A DNA stretch of 32,037 nt from Ignavibacteriales bacterium (GTDB lineage Bacteria > Bacteroidota > Ignavibacteria > UBA10030). Numbering within the stretch: position 1 is the stretch's first letter; each line of letters starts with the position of its first letter. Made by a program: the position numbers and the translations under genes. The notes beneath the pieces were generated by a model. It was not told the origin of the DNA, searched no databases, and saw only the letters and a program-made list of their open reading frames with translations. The stretch covers positions 1-32,037 of the forward strand of contig JACPLA010000087.1 of the NCBI GenBank assembly GCA_016186715.1. The letters are read 5' to 3'. This document shows positions 1 through 7,436 of the stretch, piece after piece.

Positions 1-2077
1 GGCCAATATCCCGTTCCGCTTTTCCCCTTTGACGAAGCCACGAGGAACGGCGGCCCAGGAAATCGTCGGTGCTCTTGATATCCTCAATCGTGTAGTGTAT
101 TTCGGCAATGGAAGAATCGGACAGGCCGGCCTCTCCTTGGGTGCGCGTCGCGTAGAAGCTCCCGATTCGCTCCAGCGATCCATAAGCGGCGCTCACAGAG
201 ATCGCCTGTGTGGGACGGTAGAGAAGCGAGGCTTCGCGGATTTCTTCGTCTCCAACGGGAAGAGCATCGAAATTCCATTTCCGACCGAATTCGACTTCAT
301 TGGCCCGGTCAAGGGAAACAAACTTCCGGTCGACGTACCGTTCGGAAAAGGAAGCATCGAGCTCCCCCAGTTTCGCGGAACCGATGGCGACTTCCTGTTC
401 GCGGTACCGGGCGGTCAGCTTCACAGCCTGGCCCGATTGGTGCCTGTCGATGGCGGAAAGTCTGTTTTGATCGTTCTGCGAGACGGCGTATTCCCCTGAC
501 ACAGAAAGGGATTGTGAGATCTGAGCCGCAGCGTTGAGGTCCACCACGCGCGCCAGACGGGGGATGGGAATGAATTGGATCGGCAGGTAATTTCCCCGTC
601 CTACACCGGCGAAGACAAACTGTCCGAGTCCGATCCGGACGTAGCCCGCGGAATCTGCCGGCATCTGATCGACAAACGAAAATCGAACGGTGTAGAAGGC
701 ATTCGGATCTCCAGGGGCATAATGGAACAAGGCGTACGGTTTCCCGCCGATGGTGGTATCCCGTCGTACATACTGTCCCCTTCCAGCGCCGGTTGCACTG
801 TCGGCGCCGGCAAACGCAACACCCGATTGTGACGCCTTGAACCGATCGTCGCCGCTTTGAGCCAGGATGCTGCGGGCACGATCGTCCAGGGTCACATCGA
901 CGGGAGCGTCCGGGTCATCGGACTCCTGAATCACAAGCGCGTTGATTCGAATTTTTTCATTCAGCAACCCTGCCTGCACAGTGGCCGCCGCGTAGTTCCT
1001 CTCATAGTTCCTGTCGGTATATTCGAAATCGACGATGATGCGAGAAGCATTGGTGATCAGACGCCTGCTCATAAAAGTGACTTCCGCCGCAGCATAATCG
1101 ATCGTGTAATCAAGGATTTCTCCGCGGGCCATCGTTTCGCCGTCCAGGTACACCCGTTCCGTTCCAGCGATAATAATGATGGCTCGCTCGCCGTTCTGTC
1201 CCGCAAGCCGGTACGGTCCCTGGTTTCCTTCTCTTCCCTGGAACGTCATCGTATGATATTTTCCTCTTGCCGCTGCTCCCGTCACCGTCACCTCACCCGA
1301 CCATTGGGAACCAAAGATCCCCGAGGAACGAGCCTGACCTTGAGCCCCTTGCAATTTTCGAAAAACACGGGCAAACTCTCCGCCCTGCGACTCACGGACA
1401 GCCACGTTGAAATCGCCCAACGTGGCCCCGAACGTCGGATGCCGGAGCTCCACAAAGACCTTGTCGACTTCCTGAAGTGTTTGCGTCGTTCCTTCGGGCT
1501 GGATGGGAGAGTTTTCATCCGTCAGCGCGGCGACAAGATCCACGTCCTGCGACAGCTTTCCGGCGAGCTGCATCCGAAATCCGGAATTCAAGGATACATC
1601 CCGATTCGAGCCTACGGAAAATCCCCGAAAAATCGATCCGCTCTTTTGCAATTCATCTCCAAAAAAATCGTCCACAGAAAAAGCGGGTCCGCTTGGTACG
1701 ATCACCTGTTCCTTCTTGCCTGCCGAATCCGTGCGCACATCGAGTCGCTGGAGGGAATAGTGTCGTTTCAGCTTCATCGGATACGATTGGTAGAAGACAT
1801 CAAGTCGATGGGGGCGTCCGTCCCGGAGAGTGTTGTTGACAACGGACGAACCAAGGAGGATTTCACCGTACCGGTAATTCACGACATAGTCGTCATCCCG
1901 ACGAAGGTGGATTGTGGAGTCCAGGACCAGGGATTCGCTTTCGGGAACGATGAACTCGCGGGAAAGGAGGATCAAAGAGTCCGCGCCGGTTGGAAAGAAC
2001 GATTCAGTCCAACTGTACTGACCCAGGGCTATGAGAGGACAAAAGAAGAACAGGATTGGAAGGAGAGACCGGCGCAC
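1..2077 (-). CDS. Large secreted/outer-membrane-type protein, partial (C-terminus beyond the left edge); family not assigned
   Basis: I reverse-complemented and translated the region by hand. One frame stays open from a GTG at 2077 to the window edge: (M)RRSLLPILFFFCPLIALGQYSWTESFFPTGADSLILLSREFIVPESESLVLDSTIHLRRDDDYVVNYRYGEILL...YLDGETMARGEILDYTIDYAAAEVTFMSRRLITNASRIIVDFEYTDRNYERN... It has an N-terminal signal peptide and beta-rich sequence. AGAGG lies just upstream of the GTG. The ORF track omits it because it has no stop inside the window. Confidence 0.85.
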   Translation of the reverse strand, partial: MRRSLLPILFFFCPLIALGQYSWTESFFPTGADSLILLSREFIVPESESLVLDSTIHLRRDDDYVVNYRYGEILLGSSVVNNTLRDGRPHRLDVFYQSYPMKLKRHYSLQRLDVRTDSAGKKEQVIVPSGPAFSVDDFFGDELQKSGSIFRGFSVGSNRDVSLNSGFRMQLAGKLSQDVDLVAALTDENSPIQPEGTTQTLQEVDKVFVELRHPTFGATLGDFNVAVRESQGGEFARVFRKLQGAQGQARSSGIFGSQWSGEVTVTGAAARGKYHTMTFQGREGNQGPYRLAGQNGERAIIIIAGTERVYLDGETMARGEILDYTIDYAAAEVTFMSRRLITNASRIIVDFEYTDRNYERNYAAATVQAGLLNEKIRINALVIQESDDPDAPVDVTLDDRARSILAQSGDDRFKASQSGVAFAGADSATGAGRGQYVRRDTTIGGKPYALFHYAPGDPNAFYTVRFSFVDQMPADSAGYVRIGLGQFVFAGVGRGNYLPIQFIPIPRLARVVDLNAAAQISQSLSVSGEYAVSQNDQNRLSAIDRHQSGQAVKLTARYREQEVAIGSAKLGELDASFSERYVDRKFVSLDRANEVEFGRKWNFDALPVGDEEIREASLLYRPTQAISVSAAYGSLERIGSFYATRTQGEAGLSDSSIAEIHYTIEDIKSTDDFLGRRSSWLRQRGKAERDIG

Positions 2078-2235
2078 AGTGCCTCTGAAATGCGACTGAG
2101 ATTGGACAACCCTGTAACCTTGTGCGATCCGGCCCTTTTCCAGCTATAAGAGAGGGATAACTATTATCATGCAGAATTCCGACACCGCCGGGTCCTCGTT
2201 AAGTTATCCGTCGGCTTTGTCGGATATGTTTGTTG

Positions 2236-2321
2236 TGCCGAAGGGGGGAGTCGAACCCCCACCCGGGGTAAGCCGGACCGGATTTTGAGTCCGGCGCGTC
2301 TGCCAATTCCGCCACTCCGGC
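2236..2321 (-). tRNA. tRNA-Leu(CAA)
   Basis: The reverse complement GCCGGAGTGGCGGAATTGGCAGACGCGCCGGACTCAAAATCCGGTCCGGCTTACCCCGGGTGGGGGTTCGACTCCCCCCTTCGGCA folds as a cloverleaf with a 7-bp acceptor stem, a long variable arm and anticodon loop CTCAAAA. CCA is not encoded. Confidence 0.95.
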
Positions 2322-2330
2322 GCTTTGGTA

Positions 2331-2397
2331 ATTGGTTAATTTGTGATTGGTTAAATAGGACTTCTCCCCATTCACCATTTAACCAATAACCAATCAC
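2331..2397. repeat. Inverted/tandem ATTGGTTA repeat hairpin between the two tRNA genes
   Basis: Left arm attggttaat-ttgtgattggttaaat (2331-2356) and right arm atttaaccaataaccaatcac (2377-2397). ATTGGTTA occurs twice on the left and its complement twice on the right. Confidence 0.75.
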
Positions 2398-2401
2398 TAC
2401 T

Positions 2402-2477
2402 TGGTGCACCCACCAGGACTCGAACCTGGAACCCACTGATTAAGAGTCAGTTGCTCTACCAATTGAGCCATGGGTGC
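2402..2477 (-). tRNA. tRNA-Lys(CTT), CCA encoded
   Basis: The reverse complement GCACCCATGGCTCAATTGGTAGAGCAACTGACTCTTAATCAGTGGGTTCCAGGTTCGAGTCCTGGTGGGTGCACCA folds as a cloverleaf with anticodon loop CTCTTAA. Confidence 0.95.
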
Positions 2478-2523
2478 GTAAACATGGAAAATTGTGAATT
2501 GCAAAGTGAAAATTGCCAGGTTG

Positions 2524-2862
2524 TCAGGGCTGCTGCGGCTGCGGGGATACCGGCTGAGCGGTCGGAGGAAGCACCCCCGTCGCCGGAGCCTGACTCTGAA
2601 TGACACTCTGCTGCACCTGCTCTCCGCGTGGAAGGACGACGAGATTAATGAACAAAGCAAGGATAAGAAACGTCGTGGCCAGAAACGTCGTGGTCTTGCT
2701 CAGGAAATCGGATGTCCGTCGAACGCCAAAGACAGCACCGATATTCGCCCCGCCAAAGGATCCAGCCAGTCCACCCCCCTTGCTTGCTTGCATCAGCACC
2801 ACCACAATGAGCAGAATGCTGATAACGACCTCGACAAACATGAAAAACGTGTAAAGTCCCAT
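2524..2862 (-). CDS. secG: Preprotein translocase subunit SecG
   Basis: 112 aa with two TM helices: MGLYTFFMFVEVVISILLIVVVLMQASKGGGLAGSFGGANIGAVFGVRRTSDFLSKTTTFLATTFLILALFIN. The QASKGGGLAGSFGG and FLSKTT motifs are typical of SecG. Confidence 0.95.
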   Translation of the reverse strand: MGLYTFFMFVEVVISILLIVVVLMQASKGGGLAGSFGGANIGAVFGVRRTSDFLSKTTTFLATTFLILALFINLVVLPRGEQVQQSVIQSQAPATGVLPPTAQPVSPQPQQP

Positions 2863-2951
2863 ACAAATCCTTCGGAATGAGAAAAATTCCCGCTCTGGTC
2901 GGGGATGCTACAGTGAAAAGATATCCTTTTTTCGCGGCAAAGGCAACAGAT

Positions 2952-3075
2952 GTAGTGCCTCATGTCGGGAAAGAAAATCGCAGAGGATAAGTCTTTCTTT
3001 TTGTTTGATACTCTGCGTTCCTCTGCGACCTCTGCCTCTCTGTGTTGATCTTTTCAAGATAAACTGAGACACTAC
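2952..3075. repeat. MITE-like dispersed element, copy A (about 124 bp)
   Basis: Left end gtagtgcctca (2952-2962). Right end tgagacactac (3065-3075), whose reverse complement gtagtgtctca matches the left end at 10/11. Internal array actctgcgttcctctgcgacctctgcctctctgtg. Confidence 0.65.
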
Positions 3076-3096
3076 TCAAACAGAGTGCTCCGGCAC

Positions 3097-3852
3097 CTAC
3101 AGATAGTCAAATCCCCGAAGCTTCAGATTGAGGTTCACTCCGCCATCAGGCTCATCAATCTCCGCTCCGCCGTTTCCATATCCCAACCAGTTCCAATTCC
3201 GAAGCACCGCCCGACGATCCTCTTTCGCCAACAAGTTGAAGTCGGGAATGGAATTTCTGAACGACGGATGTTTTTCGTACTTGTCGGGATCGACCAACGA
3301 AAAGAACTGCTTCCGCTTGATCACACCGGTCAACGATTCGGACATTTTGCCGCCCCGCCGCCGGAGCAGCGCGATGCCGTCCCTCAACCACAGCCGACCC
3401 GTTTTCACAAACCGGCCTTCATCCCGAATCTCAATGACGAGGTGAGGAAGAAGCGTTGAGACCTTCAGAAGAAAATCGCACACCAGAAACGCGTTCCATT
3501 CGTTGTCCGCAACTCTTGTATAACCGCTTGCCAAACAATCGTCGAAATATCCTCCCCACTTCACAAAAACCAGGTGATCGCGTTCCAACTGCTTCACTGT
3601 CTCGGTCTCCGAAAGACCCTGCGACTTCAGTTTCTCCTTCCGCTCCTCGATGATCGTCCAGATGCTTCTTTCCAACCCGGAAAATTCCTCTACATTAGGA
3701 AAGAGAAGGTACCGGCGAAAGGCCAGCTTTCCCGTGGTCCATGAGAACTCGCTGTTATACCAATGCTGGAGACGCCGTACTTCATCCCACTCCTCGTCGG
3801 TAATAAGATATTCCGAACGCTCCTCGACCTTATAGATAATCCTGCGACTCAT
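3097..3852 (-). CDS. Uncharacterised protein (about 251 aa) translationally coupled to ribE
   Basis: MSRRIIYKVEERSEYLITDEEWDEVRRLQHWYNSEFSWTTGKLAFRRYLLFPNVEEFSGLERSIWTIIEERKEKLKSQ... The ATG at 3852 overlaps the ribE stop as ATGA. The 339-aa ORF in the track starts inside ribE and is over-extended. Confidence 0.8.
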   Translation of the reverse strand: MSRRIIYKVEERSEYLITDEEWDEVRRLQHWYNSEFSWTTGKLAFRRYLLFPNVEEFSGLERSIWTIIEERKEKLKSQGLSETETVKQLERDHLVFVKWGGYFDDCLASGYTRVADNEWNAFLVCDFLLKVSTLLPHLVIEIRDEGRFVKTGRLWLRDGIALLRRRGGKMSESLTGVIKRKQFFSLVDPDKYEKHPSFRNSIPDFNLLAKEDRRAVLRNWNWLGYGNGGAEIDEPDGGVNLNLKLRGFDYL

Positions 3853-4451
3853 GATTGCCGTTTCCGAAGACGCCCGATCTGGTCGACGTATTTTCCAAGA
3901 ACGTCGAATTCCACGTTCACTTTGTCTCCGACCTTTATCGTTTTGAACGTCGTCACCGCCCGGGTATGCGGAATAATGGATACGGCGAATTGATTCCGGC
4001 CGAGTTTGGCGACGGTGAGACTGACTCCGTTCACAGCGACCGAACCGACAGGAATAAGAAACCTTCGAAATTTCCCCGCAACCTGTATCCAAAATACCCA
4101 GCTGCTCTTTAACCATTCGATTTTCTTCACGGTTCCCAATCCATCAACATGCCCAAGGACAAAGTGACCGCCTAATCGGGAAGCGGGCAAAAGAGGTCGT
4201 TCGAGGTTCACTGCATCACCTGCACGCAGTCCCCCGAGCGTTGTTTTCTCCAACGTCTCCTCAACCGCTTGCACGCTGAAGGTCTTTCCCCTTGCCTCCG
4301 TGACGGTAAGACAGACCCCTTCAACGCTGATGCTCTCGTTCCTCTTAAGACTCCCGCCGGTCTTCTCTCCATAAATGGAAAACACCACGCTCCCACCTTT
4401 TCGGCGGACGGTTCTGACCGTCCCGGTTTCTTCTACAAGACCTGTAAACAT
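3849..4451 (-). CDS. ribE: Riboflavin synthase, alpha subunit
   Basis: MFTGLVEETGTVRTVRR...SISVEGVCLTVTEA...LERPLLPASRLGGHFVLGHVDGLG...VAVNGVSLTV...NVEFDVLGKYV; duplicated lumazine-binding domain architecture. Confidence 0.97.
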   Translation of the reverse strand: MFTGLVEETGTVRTVRRKGGSVVFSIYGEKTGGSLKRNESISVEGVCLTVTEARGKTFSVQAVEETLEKTTLGGLRAGDAVNLERPLLPASRLGGHFVLGHVDGLGTVKKIEWLKSSWVFWIQVAGKFRRFLIPVGSVAVNGVSLTVAKLGRNQFAVSIIPHTRAVTTFKTIKVGDKVNVEFDVLGKYVDQIGRLRKRQS

Positions 4452-4473
4452 TCTCGGTTCCCTTGTGAGGAAT

Positions 4474-5568
4474 TTAGTACTTTATTGCGCCCTCGATCAT
4501 AACATTGTCGTCAAAACGAATCACCGACGGCGACAGTATCTGAATCGCCTTTGAAAGACGCCGCGGTGACAAGGTAATTCCATGGATGCCGGAGCCGAGG
4601 ATCTTCGGCGCGAAAAAACAGTACATTTTTTTTGCCTGCCTCTCTTGCAAGAAAAGTCGAATCGTTTCCGCTCCCCCCTCAACGATCACCGAGCTGATGC
4701 CCAGGTCGGCCAACACATGGAGAATCTCAAAGCTCGTCAGTCTTGTGCTCCTTGAACGAATTCCAAAAACCTGAACTCCCAACCTTTCCAGCTGAACAAC
4801 CTTGTTCCGTTTTGCGCTCATCGCCCGTTGCGACGTCAGAACGATTGTCGGGGCGCGCTTCGTCGCACAGACACGGGAGGAAGCGGGAATTGAAAGAGTT
4901 CCGTCAAGGACCACCCTGTGAGGATTCCTTCCCTTCACCAATCTGACCGTCAACTCCGGATCGTCGCGCCTGACCGTTGTTGCTCCGACAAGAATCGCGT
5001 CGTATTCGGATCTGAGCCGATGACCGTACGCACGGGCCAAAGCCGTGGTGATCCATCGGGAATCTCCCCGGACGTCCCCGATCCGTCCATCAAGGGTCTG
5101 GGCTACCTTTACTCCGACAAACGGCAGGCCGGTCTCCATGAAAGCAAAGAATTTTTCGTTGAGCTGCCTCGCCTCCTTCCGAAGAATTCCCTGAAGAACC
5201 CGAATTCCGGCTCGTCTCAGTGCCCTGAATCCACGGCCGGAGACGATCGGATTCGGATCGGGGAGAGAAGCCACAACGGTCCGGACGCCCGCCCGAATGA
5301 TAGCTTCGGTGCACGGCGGCGTCTTCCCTTGATGCGAACACGGTTCGAGATTCACATAGAGCGTCGACCCTCGTGCACGACCTCCTGCCGACCGAAGGGC
5401 TTCAACTTCGGCATGTGCACCTCCGAAACGACGATGCAAGCCTTCCCCAACCACCAATCCCTTCCGGACGATCACGCATCCCACCAGAGGATTCGGGTGG
5501 GCCCAGGCCCTCCCCCCATCAGCCAGTTCCAGACACCTGCGAAGGTATTTCTCCTCTGTCCGACTCAT
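4474..5568 (-). CDS. ribD: Bifunctional diaminohydroxyphosphoribosylaminopyrimidine deaminase / 5-amino-6-(5-phosphoribosylamino)uracil reductase
   Basis: MSRTEEKYLRRCLELADGGRAWAHPNPLVGCVIV...GGAHAEVEAL...VNLEPCSHQGKTPPCTEAII...GVKVAQTLDGRIG...SRWITTALARAYGHRLRSEYDAILVGATTVRRDDPELTVR. The start at 5568 gives an ATGA overlap with the upstream gene. Confidence 0.97.
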   Translation of the reverse strand: MSRTEEKYLRRCLELADGGRAWAHPNPLVGCVIVRKGLVVGEGLHRRFGGAHAEVEALRSAGGRARGSTLYVNLEPCSHQGKTPPCTEAIIRAGVRTVVASLPDPNPIVSGRGFRALRRAGIRVLQGILRKEARQLNEKFFAFMETGLPFVGVKVAQTLDGRIGDVRGDSRWITTALARAYGHRLRSEYDAILVGATTVRRDDPELTVRLVKGRNPHRVVLDGTLSIPASSRVCATKRAPTIVLTSQRAMSAKRNKVVQLERLGVQVFGIRSRSTRLTSFEILHVLADLGISSVIVEGGAETIRLFLQERQAKKMYCFFAPKILGSGIHGITLSPRRLSKAIQILSPSVIRFDDNVMIEGAIKY

Positions 5569-6380
5569 TTCCACCTGATTTTCAACTCGGCATCGACCGC
5601 TACCTTGAGCAACTTTGCAGCGCTGGCGTTCTTCACGACAATTTCGACCAACCCACTGCTCCCCTGAATCAAACACGGTCGTTTTGCAGGGGCATCGCGA
5701 TAATTTTCAACCCACATTGCAACAACAGACTTTTTCACGGACAAAGACTGCACGGATGCGCGAGCATTTGTCATCCGGATATTGGAGATGACGTTTCCAA
5801 ATGTATCAATATGGAGAACGACACTCTCTCTTGATCCTTTCTGCTTCACGAACAGATTCCGCGGCGAAGGTGGAAGGATCGCCGTTCCGACCTGACCCAG
5901 CTCCACACCACCGGAAAGATAGGCTGCCACGGGAGCAAATACATCGCGTCCATGAAAGGTCGCCGAAAGATCGGTCAGCACGTAGCGGGACTTGTCTACT
6001 TGCACCTCGACACAACTGTGTACTCTCTCATCACCCAGGACAAAATCGAGGATCCCATTGTCGGGGGCGAGAAAGACAGCCCGCCTCGTTTTCACCGCAA
6101 GGATTCTCCTCCTGCTCCCGACCCCCGGATCGACCACTGCGCAAAAAATCGTTCCCTCGGGGAAAAACCGGTAAGAAGCCCAAAGGAGGTATGCCCCTTG
6201 CCGAGTACGTTGCGGCGCCACTGTATGAGAAAGATCGATGACCCGAGTCCGGGGGTTGATGGCGGCAATCACACCTTTCATGGTCCCTACATACTGATCC
6301 GACAGCCCGAAATCGGTCAGCAAAGCTATCGGGGGCGGCCACTGTCGCCGGCGGGGAAGGAATCTGGTGAGGAAAGACAT
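5565..6380 (-). CDS. S-adenosyl-L-methionine hydroxide adenosyltransferase (SAM hydrolase, DUF62 family)
   Basis: IALLTDFGLSDQYVGTMKGVIAAINPRTRVIDLSHTVAPQ...GTIFCAVVDPGVGSRRRILAVKTRRAVFLAPDNGILDFVL...FHGRDVFAPVAAYLSGG. Confidence 0.92.
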   Translation of the reverse strand: MSFLTRFLPRRRQWPPPIALLTDFGLSDQYVGTMKGVIAAINPRTRVIDLSHTVAPQRTRQGAYLLWASYRFFPEGTIFCAVVDPGVGSRRRILAVKTRRAVFLAPDNGILDFVLGDERVHSCVEVQVDKSRYVLTDLSATFHGRDVFAPVAAYLSGGVELGQVGTAILPPSPRNLFVKQKGSRESVVLHIDTFGNVISNIRMTNARASVQSLSVKKSVVAMWVENYRDAPAKRPCLIQGSSGLVEIVVKNASAAKLLKVAVDAELKIRWK

Positions 6381-6409
6381 GGGTGAACACTGAGGTCAAA
6401 AGAGAAGTC

Positions 6410-7420
6410 TTACTTCTGCATCCTGGCGCTCTTGCCTGTTTTTGCAGATTTATAGATCGCATCCACGATCTTCATCCTGTGCACCGCTTCCTCCCCGGTG
6501 GAGATCACCGGGTGCAATCCGCGCAGAGAACCGACCCAATGTTTCAGTTCGTTTTCGTACGACTTGCGGTAGAGAGCCTGGGAAGTCTCATGCGTCACGG
6601 GAGCGAGATTGACGAGACTGCCGTGCATGCGTTTGAGAATTCGGAAAGGATTCAGAGAGCCGCTGCCTTCGGTGCCAAAGATATCGCAATAAAAGAAGTC
6701 TTGATCCGACTCGAACGACCAACTCGATTCGATGGAAATCGTCGATCCGTTTTTCATCCTGATGAAGACCACGGAAGAGTCCTCCACTCCCTTTGTGTTG
6801 TGGGAGTAATTGGCCGCGATCACTTCCTTAACTTCCGGATACCCCATCATCCAGAAGGTCAGGTCAAACATGACAATCCCCAGATCGAGAACCACGCCTC
6901 CGCCCGATTTCTCCTTCCGCGTCAGCCAGGGATTGGCGACATGGAGTTTTTTCAGCCACCCGGCCTTTGCGTAATAGATTTTCCCCAATTCGTTTCCCTG
7001 AACGAAATTCTTCAAGATCATCGAGTCAGGCCTGAACCGGTTGTTCATCCCCACCATCAACCTCCTCCCGTTTTTCTTGGCCGCGTTCACGATGGAGATC
7101 GCTTCATTTTGAGTGCGCCCGAGCGGCTTTTCAACCAAAACATCTTTCTTCGCTTCAAGAGCGGCGATGGCAGCGGCCTGATGTGCATTCGTCGAGGTGC
7201 ACACATCGATACCGGTGAGGTCTTCCTCGCGTTTGAGCATCTCCTCAAAATTGGAATAGAATCGCCGAATACTGAACTTCCTGGCCACTGACTCCGCCTT
7301 GGCTTTGTCAAGATCGCAGACTGCGACGACCTCGGCATCGGGAAGCTTGGTAAGAATCGGAATGTGAATCGTCTGAGCGATTGTTCCAAGTCCGATAATA
7401 CCGATGCGGGCGCGTTCCAT
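6410..7420 (-). CDS. Gfo/Idh/MocA family NAD(P)-dependent oxidoreductase
   Basis: RIGIIGLGTIAQTIHIPILTKLPDAEVVAVCDLD...VLVEKPLGRTQNEA...MVGMNNRFRPD...GGGVVLDLGIVMFDLTFWMMG. Confidence 0.93.
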   Translation of the reverse strand: MERARIGIIGLGTIAQTIHIPILTKLPDAEVVAVCDLDKAKAESVARKFSIRRFYSNFEEMLKREEDLTGIDVCTSTNAHQAAAIAALEAKKDVLVEKPLGRTQNEAISIVNAAKKNGRRLMVGMNNRFRPDSMILKNFVQGNELGKIYYAKAGWLKKLHVANPWLTRKEKSGGGVVLDLGIVMFDLTFWMMGYPEVKEVIAANYSHNTKGVEDSSVVFIRMKNGSTISIESSWSFESDQDFFYCDIFGTEGSGSLNPFRILKRMHGSLVNLAPVTHETSQALYRKSYENELKHWVGSLRGLHPVISTGEEAVHRMKIVDAIYKSAKTGKSARMQK

Positions 7421-7436
7421 ACGGCCTTGGCTTTTT

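Noticed and set aside
857-2149. 430-aa plus-strand ORF
   Set aside because: Antisense to the long minus-strand secreted protein frame; no recognisable domain or plausible translation signals.
3010-3045. CTCTGCG/CTCTGTG array as a possible CRISPR
   Set aside because: Units are about 8-10 bp, imperfect and without spacers; no cas genes. Better explained as the core of the dispersed element.
3097-4116. 339-aa version of the ribE-coupled protein
   Set aside because: The N-terminal 88 residues are an out-of-frame translation of ribE; the ATG at 3852 overlapping the ribE stop is the better start.
6383-7291. 302-aa plus-strand ORF
   Set aside because: Antisense to the Gfo/Idh/MocA oxidoreductase; shadow ORF.
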